This document shows positions 1 to 15,610 of a stretch of 64,000 nt of DNA, one piece after another. The stretch is from assembly GCA_023374025.1 (NCBI GenBank), contig SIJG01000013.1, positions 2,165,198 through 2,229,197 of the forward strand, written 5' to 3'. The notes under the pieces are model-generated. The model did not search any database. It saw nothing but the letters and a program-made list of their open reading frames with translations, and was not told the DNA's origin. The DNA comes from Heterodera schachtii. Taxonomy: Eukaryota; Nematoda; Chromadorea; Rhabditida; Heteroderidae. A program made the position numbers and the translations under genes. Numbering within the stretch: the first letter of the stretch is position 1; each line of letters begins with the position of its first letter.

Positions 1-604
1 AGCCCTTTTCAATGTAAAAGAGAGGGAATTTTCAGCCGAAATGGCCAATTAAGCCCAGAGGAAATTCCAGTCATTTTACGAGATTATTGAAGTCAAAGTG
101 TGGCATAGTATCGCCAAAATATATACACAAAGGGTTAATAGGGATTTATTTCGGCCCTAATTCAGTTTATGCGTCCAATCAATGACTTCATCAGTTTTAT
201 AGGTCATAGCTTTTTTTCTTACTTAGTCAATGCCTACATAACTTGGTACCAACCAAGCTTAAAGTCTACAGAATTTTTTGTAATTAAATTATTGGCTAAT
301 AAAAATAGAAAAAAAAAAATTATTCTTGGCTATACAAAAAAGCTATTTCCTTTTTTTCATTGTATTTTTAATGCATATTTGCTCTTTTCTTGCATTTAAA
401 AGTTCCTGAGAGCTTAAACATTCGTTTGATAAATGTAATCCACTTAAATGTAATTTCGATGAGTAATCATTGTGACTTTAAATTTGAATGCTTTGATCAG
501 TGAGTGATCAGAAATAATTTTTCTATTGTTTTTTTTTGAGACGCAATTGCTTTTAGATTTTTTGATTGGCTTATCATTATTGTACTGATAAACACATGAG
601 TTAT
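1..604. other. AT-rich flank without recognised gene
   Basis: No splice-consistent coding exon or structured RNA was recognised on either strand. The stretch lies just downstream of the glutamine synthetase stop codon at 605-607, so it probably holds that gene's 3' UTR and polyadenylation region. It may also hold an alternative last exon, because the terminal exon of that gene has an unusual end. Confidence 0.5.
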
Positions 605-3960
<3,356 letters not shown>

Positions 3961-6900
3961 CTGACAAATGTGGAAAACAAATGTAAAATTATGCCATTCT
4001 TATCAGAGGAGCAAAGTGTGATGATAGTGATCGGAGTTGGGTATAATTGCCCTTAATTACTCTCCCGCTGAATAACTTTTAAAACATTTCAAAAAGTGAA
4101 GGGTTAAAAGTTAAACATTTGTCAAATAAACCAACGGAATAATGTGAATGGGTATTTCGGCCAATATGTGATCACTGATAAGCAGTGATCATAAACAGCA
4201 CTTTTTGAGTGGGATTCAAATCATGGATTTCGAACGCTCACGTGATTTTATGAGTGAATGCATTTTTAGTTCAGATCACATAATTTTCTTGAAAAAGAAT
4301 TAATCGAGAGAAAGGGGAAAGGAAAAAAAGAAATTTGATGCTTTTCAATGCTTTTATATTCTTAGGTTGTGACTTCTTCTTAAAGCATTAAATTAGTAAA
4401 GGTTAAAAATTAAGAGGAAAATCAATGGGTGAGAGAAAAGCCAAAGGACCACCAAAAGGAAGAAGCAGGCGGAGGGAGGAAGCATGCTTCAATTTTTTAA
4501 TTAACCACTACTTTATTTTAATTTAACGGTGAAAAAATAAAAGATATTTAACTCAGTCTGTGCTGATTAGTTAAATCAGGGTTCCAATCATTCCGTGGAC
4601 TTAAATGATTTGGTAAATTGAAGGCACCTTTATTCCAAGATGTTCATGGAAATCAGCATTTTACCTATGAATGTAAAAATGGGAAAGAGCTTTTTGTCAG
4701 CTTTTTCCACTATCACCCTATATCTTTTTCTCTATAAAATTTGCTCCCCGCCGGTGGGAGTTTTACTCCGCGACAAATTTTTAAATTTCATCAGCCATCT
4801 CCAAATTTTATCGGGGAATTTCCTCCCCGGTCCCCGAATTCCAACTATATTTTTAGTATTACAAGGACTTTTACAGAAGGAAGTTCTCGAGAAATTTTGC
4901 TCTAAAAATTTTCAGCATAAATTATTTTTTTAAATTCATTGAAAACTCCGAATTACACCCAAAATCGTGTCCAGACACTTATCGGACATTTGCGCACATG
5001 TCTAAAATCATGTTCAATTCTGTTTTTTCAATCCCTGATAGCCTAAATAGCATTAATTAAATGGTGTGAAAGTGATTGTGTCTGATAATTTGATCATAAG
5101 TACATTTTTGAAAAAATCGTCAAAAACAACAGAATTAATGCTCCTAATAAAAAAAGACTGTGTTTTCTAAATTTAATTAAACAAAAAAAAAAGAGGGACA
5201 AATTATATCAATGGCCAAAAGACAATCAAAGGCAAATGAAGCATTGTTAGTAAGCATTGACAATTCAATTAAGTAATTATTACCCCATTGTTAGTAAGCA
5301 TTAACAATTCAATTAAGTAATTATTACCCCTTTTATTTAATGGAAAAAGACTGGCGTGACGTTGGAAAATTTTTGATATTTGATAAAAAGGTAATAAAAC
5401 GATTAAAGAGGGAAATGCAAAAGATTAAAGTAAATTAAAACTAATTAATTAATTACTAATTTTGCAGAAAAAGAGGAGGAAAAGATGCAGAAAAATCGAT
5501 GCTTTTGCCAATGGACGACGAAAGAACGATTAAATAATGAAAGATGGGGCGGGGGAGGCGACGAAAGAGAAAGAAAGGGTCACAAAACACACAGAAAATA
5601 TGAAAATGTGGTGACCGACCGACGACCCAAAGGCGAAAAATGGGGCGAACAAAAGCTTAGGCTAATAAATTATTCTGTGCGGACAGCAGAACAAAGCTTG
5701 AAGAGACTTGAACAGCTCAAATTAAGGCATTTTCACATTGAGAAATATGTATTCGAATTTTGTTGTTCGGGTTTTATGGTATTCATGACAAATGTTCGAT
5801 TTTGTGGCAAAATGACGAAAATTGTCTTAAAATCCCCCCCCCCCCCCCGAAAATCCCTAAATTTAAAAAAAAACGCGAAATTTATTTGCTATTTCATGAC
5901 ATAATCAACATTTGATTTTTTGACACTGTAGTTCTGATGTGGAAATTTTCTGATGACATCCATGCATTTAAGCGAAGCCTCTAAATATTATAGGCCTGAA
6001 TATGGTACCTAATTCCTTCCATAAAATGAGTTGCATTTGCCATTGTCCCGTGATTTTAGCCCCAAAATTGGGGTATATTCCCAACCCGTGATCAGACGAA
6101 ATGTGAAAAGGAAAGGGGAAAGGGCCAAAAAACGTATTTTTCTTGGCTTTTTAAATTTGTAATTGTTTGCCACATAATTAGGGATCTAATTTTTCGTTTG
6201 AGAAAATGAGAGAGGGTAGTTAAAAAATATAAGAAAATGATGGATCGGTAAAGAAGTTAGCTTTGGCTTTCGAATCAAAAAAAATGCCGGGATTATTTCT
6301 CGAACCGAAAGCCCGAACCGAAAACAGCTCGGCCCAAAAAAAACTCACAAAAGTCACATTTTTACTAAAAAAAAAGTCCAATTTCGATATTCTCCTTTTC
6401 AACAATAAAAGTCAAATGGGAAGTCATTTTTGCGCGACAGTTGTCAAATTTTGAAAAGTTTTAGAGAAGGGAATGGCGAAAGTACCAAAGTCAGTGCCCC
6501 TGTTGTTATTCGCATTGGTAGATAAATATATAATTACACATAATTTTATCTGGTAGAATATCAAAAAACTATAATTAAATATAATTTAGTCTGTGTCCTC
6601 TTATCAATGTTAAGTGGAGCGAAATCACTTTTTGGTGGCAAAATGAAAGTGTCCCTTAATTTTTTTGCCTCTTTTAAAGACCCACAAATTCCCCTTGAGA
6701 AAAACTGGCCAGAAAATACAATAATACAAATTGATGTAAAAATAAGCCAATTAAAAATAAGAAAAAACAAACAAATAAACGCCCATTTATCGCATCGCAA
6801 AAAAAGGACGCGAATTTTGTCGCCGAAATCATTGGCAGTGAAAAGGTGAAAATTGACGACGACAAAATGGGGGGAGGAGATGATAAGGAATTAATGAAGA

Positions 6901-7479
6901 GAATGGGAAGGAATTTGATGATGCGGTGACACGGGTTAAATTGGGGGGGGGGGGCGATGGGACAGAGAGTCATTAGGACGAAAATGAATGGACGGAGGAG
7001 AAAAGTTTGAATCGATTAAAGTGGCCAATAAAATGGCAAAAATATTCCGAAAATAGAAAAATGCAAAATCCAAGGGGGAAAAGCGGAAAAAAAAGATTGA
7101 TTTCAGTCATAAAAAAAGATATTTCCACCAATTAAAAATAGTTATTGATATGAAAACAAATAATAAAATTAGGAGAAATTAATCAAAAAAAGGGAAAAAA
7201 CAAATCTCGATTTGTCCACCACAACAACACAAAGTACTGATGATGAACGCGGAAAAATGTGAGCGAAAACTCGTTTTCTTTTCTAAAGGCTGTTTGTCTG
7301 TGAGTTACGCACGTCATTCCATCAAATGGAAAACAAATTATTAATTTAATTGAAAAAGAGAGAGAAAATGTTTTGAAAGTGAAAATTGACAGAAAAACAA
7401 TAAATTTTAAACTAAAAAACGATTAATGAAAGGCCGAGAGTTTTCTCGAGCCGAGACGGCACTCTCGAGGTGTTATGAC
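3961..7479. other. long non-coding stretch with simple repeats
   Basis: No convincing gene was found. Visible items are a tandem duplication of a 44-bp unit (5243-5286 and 5287-5330), a run of 16 C at about 5834-5849, and a run of 12 G at about 6943-6954. The open frames here are short, lysine/asparagine-rich and lack splice or family support. It may contain the upstream region of the glutamine synthetase gene. Confidence 0.55.
5243..5330. repeat. two-copy 44-bp tandem repeat
   Basis: Two nearly identical 44-bp units follow each other directly, each running from ATTGTTAGTAAGCATT to ATTATTACCCC. They differ at one position. No function is evident. Confidence 0.85.
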
Positions 7480-8300
7480 TTTAGTCAAAAATCATCAAAA
7501 TGGGCGTTAGTCCAAAAAAACATCAAATGAAAATTTTTTGATATAACTTTTCTCAGAAGCAGCCTAATTTAAAAATCTCATAGTGCAAAGTTTCAAAAAA
7601 TTCGTTAAGTTTCGAAAAAGTTATGACCTGAGAAACTCAAAAACCAAGTTTTTTTGGCTCTAGTGCACTTTATGAGTCCAATCGACTTTTATGAGTCCAA
7701 TTCACTTTTATGAGTCCAAACAATTGACAATACCTGGTTTTTATACAATAACTTTGTTCATGTTTGAACAAACCCTACCTTTTTGGTAGCATTCGAAAGC
7801 CCAAAGTCTAAAGAAGCTAAAATATATAAAATCTCAGCGTTTAGGCAATTACGAAAAAAGTATATGGTTAATTAAGTAATTACTGTTTGTTTTGGTTTGT
7901 AATTTTCTTGAAATGTTAAAATTCTCTTGTTTTCTCGTATTATTACATTATTCAGACTTTGTGCTTTCGAATGCTACAAAAAGGTAGGGTTTGTTCAAAC
8001 ATGAACAAAGTTATTGTATAAAAACCAGGTATTGTCAATTGTTTGGACTCATAAAAGTGAATTGGACTCATAAAAGTCGATTGGACTCATAAAGTGCACT
8101 AGAGCCGTTTTTTTTTTTTTGAATATTTTTGGTCATAACTTTCTTGAAACTTAATTCGAAATTTTTTCTAATTTTGCATGATAATAGAAAACACTTATTA
8201 GGGCTGTTGAATAATATCAGTATTTCAAATTTGGTTCATTTTGAGCGATGTTATGTCAAAAATTTTCTATTCGATGGTTTTTGATTAAGTCCCAGCACCC
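7480..8300. repeat. large foldback element with tandem motifs in its arms
   Basis: An inverted repeat of about 800 bp. The best-matching arms are near 7660-7800 and 7960-8106. The left arm carries three tandem copies of TTTATGAGTCCAA (about 7669, 7688, 7706) and the right arm carries the reverse complements. Next to them, inverted copies of a segment reading TACCTGGTTTTTATACAATA and then AACAAACCCTACCTTTTTGGTAG are nearly perfect. More degenerate pairing extends outward to sequences around 7490 and 8290. There is no coding capacity. A diverged copy of one end is seen at about 50338-50440. It is probably a foldback-type DNA transposon or MITE. Confidence 0.85.
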
Positions 8301-10555
8301 TCTCGAGTAGCAGCACCCCAAAGGGCGAACGAACACAGCCTAATTGGCACATAATTACCCCCATTTATTGGCCATCCGCCAATGGTCTTCGCGTGGCCAA
8401 AACTCACCATCATTTTGTGGCCAATTTCGACTCGAGAGCAGTGTTTGTTGGTCTTCTTGCGTTACACAGCAAATGGCGGCACAACCGAGCGGATGAGCAC
8501 AGAGCGGCGGGGCGTGTGAATGTAATTATTCGCTGCTGTCAGAGGGTGGCGGAATTTTTAATTTTGCCGAAATCAATGCCAAAAAATGGGACAAAAATAG
8601 AGAGGTTTAAATGCTGGTGGTGGTTGATTTGAAATTTATTTTTTATATAATCGGGAGGAGGGGGGCGATCAGCAGACTTTTTTTGGGCTATACAATTCAA
8701 TTTATAAAAATTTCATCTGTTCATTGAAAAAATATGCAATTTTGTTATCTTTTTAAAAGTGAAACAAAAATTTAAAAAAATTTCGCGACAACGAAACCCA
8801 AACGAAAATATAAAATTTTAAAAAGAAAATATATCAAATATTTTTTGACGGACGAAATTTGAGCCAATTTATTAACAATTTTTGTGCAATTTTCAGTTAT
8901 AGAGCAATTTTTTTTTATGTATTCTTCCATTTTTTTACTTTTAAAAAGGAAAACGAAACCAAACGACGAAATTTCAGTGCAACCCTTTTATCCAGCTGGG
9001 CCTTTTATCCAGCTGGGCTGGTAGGTGGTGCAGGAGAAATTTTGAAATTTTTAACAAATTTAAGGTTTTAGAAATTTAACTGGAAAAATAGTTGTAAAAA
9101 TTCGCCTCCCCCCCCCCCCAATATTTATTTAATTTTGAATCGCAGTAGATTTGGATAATGTTGTGAGTTTATTCAATTAAAAATTTTTTGCTTCATTTAT
9201 TCACCAATTTCCCCCGATAATCTTCTCACATGGTTAAATCCTCTTTTCCATTGAACAGGTTTTTTCACAAAATTCAAAAAGTAAATTAAATCCTATTCAA
9301 AAAAATTGGAGGCTAAAAAAATAATTTGAAAAGATACAACAATAAGAGTCGAATTTGAATTGTTAACGAAATTTGTACTTTAAAAATTAAATTCTCAAAT
9401 AAAATAAATTTTAAAGAAAACAAAATTGTTGACAAAAAGTGTAAAGATGTCTTATTAAGAGCAGAATCTATGCAATGTGTTGTTTGTTTTTAATTTATTT
9501 CAATTAATTATGTAATAAATAAAAATGGGTACTTTTCCGTTTTTGAATATTCATCGCGCTTTTTGTTGACGTTTTTTAATTTAAATAAATGTGGGGCCCC
9601 CAAACGAAAAAGTACCTAAAAATGAATTTCAAAGAAAATGAATTGAAAATTAATGGAAGAAAATAGGAAATTATTTTGGTGAGATTTTTTATTTCCCATT
9701 TTTGGATTGCGAAATATTTGACCTGTTGTCAAATGAATGAATGATGAAGAATGATTGTGCACATAGTGCTATTTTTGTATTTTTGTGGGGTTATATTGCA
9801 GAAGATTCCCATCGCCCCTTATTACCCCTCATTACCACCATCATTAGCGGAATGGAGAGTCAGTCGTCAGTCCATGCCCCAGCCATGTGATTGATACACA
9901 TTCACGAGCAAAGAACGGCACAACCAACGATTGATTTTCATTTATTTTTATTAATGAACAATTCGATATATTTATAAAAAAAATAATTATTAATTTTTAT
10001 CCTTCTTCAAAACCGAAACAACAAGAAAACTGCTGACCGTGCTGAGTTGTATTTTTAACATGGTTTTAAGCGAAGCTTTTATAAATATTTTATATAATTA
10101 ATAGAATAGAATAAATACGGAAATAAAGAAATCAATTTAATATAAGCTTTAAAAATAAGAATTTTAAAACTTAAATTTTTTGTTAAAAATGCTTTTGAAA
10201 TAAAATATGCACAAAATGTTTAGATTTAATTTAAAACTAAATCTGCAGCTTTATTTTGATGAGAAATGCTCAAAAAAAACAACATATTTTTAGCCGAAAA
10301 TATTTTGTTTTGACGTCAATATCCATAATAAAAAAAAATTATTTTGAGCATTCATAAATAAAATTTTATAAGAAAACATTTTCAACTTTTTTTTCAATAT
10401 TTTGCCTTTTTGGATTTTACAAAATGCTTAAAAACCAAAAATATACCCCTAAGAATTAAATATTTGTTTTGAAAAAATTGGTTCCAAATCGCACCCAATT
10501 GTCCTCGCTTACAAATTTTGGAATTTTACTTGAAAGTTAAGAATTTTTATTTCAA
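8301..10555. other. non-coding stretch with one GC-richer island
   Basis: Most of this is AT-rich with no gene seen. The segment at about 8320-8560 is clearly richer in G and C. On the minus strand it contains an ATG ATG directly followed by a strong GTGAGT donor (about 8405-8412), which could be the first exon or promoter of the glutamine synthetase gene starting at 3960. This is an inference only. A 16-bp tandem duplication lies near 8986-9017 and a C run near 9108. Confidence 0.4.
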
Positions 10556-10946
10556 CACGCATTTTGTACAATGTTAACAATGAGTGCGTCTTTTCGACAG
10601 AGAAGGCCTTTGGCATAAATCTATCGCATAATATTGACACGATTCGGCGCTAGTTAAAAAGAATGGATTTTTGAAATTTTTTTCACTTTTTTAAACTAAA
10701 TTTTTTTTTTTGTTTTTCTTTTTTTGATGGAGAATTTGTTTTTTAACAGATGGTACGCATTTCACGCTATTTAATAAATTGAAAATAATTTTTAAAAGAA
10801 AATTTGGCACTAATTAAAAAGTGACAGATTTAAAATTTTAACAAAAACCAAAGGGGGGAGGGACCCTTTTGTTTTCGCAAAATTTTTGAGATAAAAAATC
10901 ATGAAATATTTTTATTCGCCATAATTGTGCTTTAAATGCTTAATAT

Positions 10947-11327
10947 TGTAAGGTAGATCCGGGTTTTCTTGTTTGCCGGCCGAAGCCCTAGGAATTTCAC
11001 ATTCTCACATTTTATTTCATTTCCATTTAATGTCCCTTTTGCTTATTGTACCGCCCCTCCCGACGATAATTGATCGATCACATTCATTTTTCACTTGTAT
11101 TTAATGTTCGCCATTTCAAGCGAAGTAACTTCAGTCTCTCCGGGATAAAGCCACTTATCCCAGAGTGTGTCCATCAAAGGCGGGATGGGCTCCCTGGGCT
11201 TGATCATCCCATGGAACCCTTCCTTCGGGAGTTCATGAGTTCCTTCCCCAATGTTCCCCATTTGCCCTCCCAATTTGGAGTTCCAGTCCCAGCGCCAGCA
11301 CGCCCCACCGCGCACGGCCGCGTTACT
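10947..11327 (+). repeat. left long terminal repeat
   Basis: It matches 15232-15608 over its full length with few substitutions and small indels, for example an extra AATG in a TATTTAATGTTCGCC segment near 11100. Both copies contain an inverted version of the GCTTCGGC motif found many times in the element interior. Confidence 0.85.
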
Positions 11328-11454
11328 GGTAGCACCGGATGGTTCTGCAATTTGTAGACTTTTCATCGGCCTGGGCGGACAAAGGAGCAATGGAACGGAG
11401 GTGAGTCAAAGCGGGAGACTGAAGAAGCGCCTGCTGAGAGAGGAAAAAGCGCTT

Positions 11455-11475
11455 CGGCGGTATAAAAGGCCCCCG
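11455..11475 (+). promoter_or_regulatory. TATA-box-like site inside retroelement
   Basis: GGTATAAAAGGC at about 11459-11470 is a good TATA-box match. It follows a GCTTCGGC motif (11451-11458) and lies upstream of the tandem repeat and gag frame. A promoter role is an inference. Confidence 0.35.
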
Positions 11476-11499
11476 GGGGAGGACTCGAAAAAATACCCC

Positions 11500-11850
11500 A
11501 AAAATGGGATGCCCCGAAAGGGGAAGGAAACAAAAAAAGCCCCAAAAATGGGATGTCCCGAAAAAGGGAAGTTTCAAAAACTCCAAAAATGGGATGCCCC
11601 GAAAAAAAGGGAAGGAACAAATACCCCAAAAATGGGATGCCCCGAAAATAGGGATGGAAACAAAATACCCCAAGAAATGGGATGCCCCTAAAAAAGGAAG
11701 CGTAAAATACCCCAAAAAGGGATGCCCCGAGAAAAGGGAAGTGATAAAAAAAAACCCCCAAAAAAATGGGATGCCCCGAAAAAATGGAGGAAACAAAAAC
11801 CCCAAGAAATGGGATGCCCGAAAATAGGGAAGGAAATAAAAACTCCAAAA
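11500..11850. repeat. minisatellite inside the retrotransposon
   Basis: Eight degenerate tandem copies of a 40-47 bp unit with the core AAATGGGATGCCCCGAAAA, followed by GGGAAG, an A-rich spacer and CCCC. Copies start near 11504, 11548, 11587, 11630, 11675, 11716, 11765 and 11808. The array creates long open frames on both strands. They are repeats of the array and not evidence of a protein. Confidence 0.9.
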
Positions 11851-13680
11851 CGGAAAGAGGTTAAATGCTTCGGCAGTAATACGGTAAAAGCTGCTCTACT
11901 GTAAATGTTTGATTTGGGTTCGACCGAAGTCTAACGAAGGTAGGTGAGTTAAATGCGGGAACATGAGAATGGCCTAAAAAAAGAGAGGAATTTGGCTTCG
12001 GCCGTATATGAGTTCAAATAAAATTGGGGATTAGCCAAAACAAAAGGTGTAATTTTGTCACTTAATTATCCGGCAAAATGTCTTAGAAAATTTGCGAAAA
12101 ATGCTTCGGCAGTTTTAAAGTCAAGAGTGAAAAAATTCAAGCAAATTCGAAATCTTACAATCTTAAGAAAAATGGCTCAATACAGTACTCCTTGGACTAC
12201 GGTAGGAAAAACATTCACAAATTGTTTGTTTGTTCAAAGTCCGCCATGGGTGTAAATTGGCGGATGCTGAAGGAGCGAAGAGGACTCTGCCCTTCCCCTT
12301 GCCGTGGCCATTCTCCCTCGCAATATCCCTTTGCTTCCTTCCCTGTCTTTCCCACCGCTGTTTGTTCCCCCCCCCCTCCCTCGGCGATGAACACAGCGAT
12401 TGTAATCTGCCGTAGAAAATACGACAGAATTACCGCTGCATTAGCGCTTGGCTTGCCGCTGTTTTGTGATGTTGCCTATACGATTCCCAACCACCCCTTA
12501 GGCGTCGTCCATCATTTAGCCATTTGAATTTATTTGTACAATTATTAATTGTTGGATAATTTTTAATTGTTTTTAAATTTAATTGTTTATTATTTTAATT
12601 TCTTTATTTCTTTTTAGCGAAAAGCACTTAATTCAACGATCTCTCTTCAATTCATTACCGACAAAAAAAAGGACATCAGCAGCGATCAATTGAACATCGG
12701 ACGGAATTGCCTTGGTGGACATTCGACAGTGCCACCAGCGACAGTATGTTTGAAGGGCGAAATGGCTGCTAATTGGGACGGTAATTGTGACTTGGCCCAT
12801 TTTAGTGAAAATTTGAAATTGAAGGGAAATAAGAAGCAAATTAATTTTAAGTATTCTTTTTAGACGTCAGTGCTTCGGCAATTTTTGGCATCAAGCAACG
12901 GTATCGTGCTTCGGCGGATTCAAAGCAAATTGAAAGGAACTCCGACTGTGGGCGAACAATTTGAATCGGTATTTCGGTGGGTTCGAATTTAATGGCTGGT
13001 GAATTAGAACAATTAATGATTGCCCAAAAGCCCAAAAATTGTTTTTTTGGGAACTAGGGACCGGATTTTGAGTTTTCTTTGTCTTTCAGTGCACTCCATG
13101 CACTGTTTTTGGGCCTGGGTATTCCGTCTGTTAGACATTTACGGTATGCTGTGATCAGCCTAAGCTTGTTAATTCTTGCCTAAATCGAGAGTGATAATTT
13201 AGAATTTTATTTAAATCAACTGATCATATTTCAGTGGGCTTGGTTGAATGAATGACACATGAAAAAATTCTATAAATTCTTAGGCACGTCGAGCTACGGT
13301 GCGCGTCTTCCCCGCTTCGGCCATTTCAACGGATTTTGTGTGCTGTTCGACTACGTGGAGAGTGCAATTGGACCCCTTACTCAGCGATCACTACGAGACA
13401 GTGAACGGACAAAGGCAACGACTGACTGCGGACTGTACAACTACGGACATTTACATCTCGGACTTGGCACTTCTGAGCGCAGGTCGGAACAGAGTGACTT
13501 TAAAAAATAATTGAAACAAACAAAACACGGAACAATAATAAATAAGACCGAAAAGGGAAAAGAAAAATTAAATTAGGAATTGCTTCGGCAGCACAAAGGC
13601 AACAGAATTTACTGAAGTTTCAGTGTGACTTCTTTGGTTGATATTTTTAAAACGCTTCGGCGATACAAAAGCACAAGATA

Positions 13681-14616
13681 ATGCAAAATAATGGGGAGCT
13701 TGGTAAAATATTTTATCTGAACACCCTCACAGCTATCGGTGCTTCAAATCCTTTACCTCAAATATTTGATGGTGAAACTGCTTCGGCATTTTATGAGTGG
13801 CAAATTAAATCTCTGGATTATGTGGATGTCTTTGGATCAAATTGGTCGGAAGCAGACAAAATAAATCGACTTAAATTACACTTAGGTGCTCATACGCGAA
13901 CAATTTTTGAAAAACTTTTGCCAACCGAGAAGGATACATTAAGCAATGCTCTGAAAAGCATCAAATCGAAGTTGGATAGTCCACATTTCAGGGAATTAGC
14001 TTATAGGAAATTGGCTACTTGCTATCAGAGAGATGGTGAGTCAATGGACGAGTTCATAAAACGGTTAGTTCCTCTAGTGAATACAACGACTGACCAATTT
14101 CCATCAGGAGCGAGGGAGGAGATGCTCTGTAGGTGTCTAATAGAGAAAATGAGGCCTGAGTATCAGCGTTCGCTTCAATTAGTGGCTCCATTAATAGGGA
14201 AAAATGATTTCAAAAAGCTGACGTCTTACATTCAAAAGTTAGAGATTTCGGTAGAAAGTGAAAAGGGCTTCGGCATTCATTCATTAAAAATCGGTAGGTC
14301 AGAGTGCAACAGAAAAGAGGATGAAAGGACCGAGCAGGCAAAACACTCGACTTCGGTCAGGCAAAATTATATGAGTAGGGAGACTCGACTCTTCTGCGAA
14401 TTCTGCAACCGACCAGGGCACATTCAAAATGAATGTTGGTATTGCCCTCGGGATTTTCCTGGTCCCTCTAATTCAGAAAATAGACAAAATTGGGAACAAT
14501 CAGCTGAGAGTCATGACAAAAATGATTGTGCTAGTGAAACACAACAATTGAGAGAGATGATTGAAGACTTAGCACTTGAAGTACGCGAAATGAAAGGTAA
14601 TAGGAATTTTTCTTAG
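13681..14616 (+). CDS. retrotransposon Gag-like protein with CCHC zinc knuckle
   Basis: A 311-residue uninterrupted frame. Its first two thirds resemble a retrotransposon capsid/gag domain (FYEWQIKSLDYVD, then MDEFIKRLVPLVN). Around residues 238-251 there is a zinc knuckle with the pattern C-x2-C-x4-H-x4-C (CEFCNRPGHIQNEC). The C-terminus is a short coiled-coil-like acidic tail. In the usual family role it coats element RNA in cytoplasmic particles. No downstream pol frame exists. The frame itself contains two GCTTCGGC motifs (13780 and 14267). Confidence 0.8.
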   Translation: MQNNGELGKIFYLNTLTAIGASNPLPQIFDGETASAFYEWQIKSLDYVDVFGSNWSEADKINRLKLHLGAHTRTIFEKLLPTEKDTLSNALKSIKSKLDSPHFRELAYRKLATCYQRDGESMDEFIKRLVPLVNTTTDQFPSGAREEMLCRCLIEKMRPEYQRSLQLVAPLIGKNDFKKLTSYIQKLEISVESEKGFGIHSLKIGRSECNRKEDERTEQAKHSTSVRQNYMSRETRLFCEFCNRPGHIQNECWYCPRDFPGPSNSENRQNWEQSAESHDKNDCASETQQLREMIEDLALEVREMKGNRNFS

Positions 14617-15231
14617 GAAATCATCAGTAAAATAAATTCTTTTAAAATTTTGAGGGTTCATTTAAAGGTTGAGGTAATTGTGTTGTTTTTTTTAAACCCT
14701 AACCTCCCTATTCCATTTCAGATTGCGGGCGACACTGAGCGAATGAACGGAATTGGTGGGACTCGAGTGGTTCTATTACAGAAAACAGGCCTAACACCCC
14801 TCTTCCCATTTTCAGGACTGCCGGCCGACCATTGGAATGCAAGCGACTGGCGACGGAGGACATTGGACCGGCACCACGACGCGATGAAAACTGGTTAAAA
14901 ATGTCAAAATTTCATGCTTCATAGGCAAAATTTGGAAATTGTTTTTTCATGTGCTTCGGCAGTAAAAATGAAAAAAGTCCTGATCAGTTCTCGCAGACAA
15001 AGGTTGATGGCTGGGCACTTTGCCAGAGATGCCTGAGTCTTGAACTGGATCAGGGACGACCCAATGTAAGGTTGGGAGTGAGTGGCACGAAGCATAAAAT
15101 TTTGATTTAAAATTGGAAAAAGGGCATGAAAATTAGCATAATTATTTTTAAAATAATTTTCTTTGCTTAGGCAAATTTTGAAGCGAAAATCTTGGTAAGA
15201 GACCAGGGACGGTCTTTGGTAAGGTTGGAGG

Positions 15232-15608
15232 TGTAAGGTAGATCCGGGTTTTCTTGTTTGCCGGCCGAAGCCCTAGGAATTTCACATTCTCACATTTTAT
15301 TTCATTTCCATTTAATGTCCCTTTTGCTTATTGTACCGCCCCTCCCGACGATAATTGATCGATCACATTCATTTTTCACTTGTATTTAGGTTCGCCATTT
15401 CAAGCGAAGTAACTTCAGTCTCTCCGGAATAAAGCCACTTATCCCAGAGTGTGTCCATCAAAGGCGGGATGGGCTCCCTGGGCTTGATCACCCATAGGAC
15501 CCTTCCTTCGGGAGTCATGAGTTCCTTCCCCAATGTTCCCCATTTGCCCTCCCAATTTGGAGTTCCAGTCCCAACGCCAGCACGCCCACCGCGCACGGCC
15601 GCGCTACT
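15232..15608 (+). repeat. right long terminal repeat
   Basis: Direct copy of 10947-11327 ending GCTACT, after which the sequence (ATATTCATC) no longer matches the element interior. Confidence 0.85.
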
Positions 15609-15610
15609 AT

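Larger units (their letters stand above)
10947..15608 (+). mobile_element. gag-only LTR retrotransposon
   Basis: Two direct repeats of about 380 bp (10947-11327 and 15232-15608), both starting TGTAAGGTAGATCC, bound a 3.9-kb interior with one gag-like frame and no recognisable protease, reverse transcriptase or integrase. A TGG immediately at the end of the left repeat (TGGTAGCACCGGATGG) is a possible tRNA primer-binding site. A short purine-rich stretch precedes the right repeat. The flanks ...AATAT and TATAT... allow a 4-5 bp AT-rich target duplication. The repeats are only slightly diverged, so insertion was fairly recent. It is a non-autonomous element (TR-GAG or LARD type) that would need proteins from another element to move. 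Confidence 0.8.

Noticed and set aside
5485..5904. A 139-residue frame starting MQKNRCFCQW
   Set aside because: Purine-rich low-complexity sequence running into a poly-C tract. No domain, and no conservation seen elsewhere in the window.
11323..11848. Long minus-strand open frames reading FLGV/GIPF-type hydrophobic repeats, like a membrane protein
   Set aside because: They are the antisense reading of the 40-47 bp minisatellite in the retrotransposon. Open frames exist on both strands only because the unit lacks stops.
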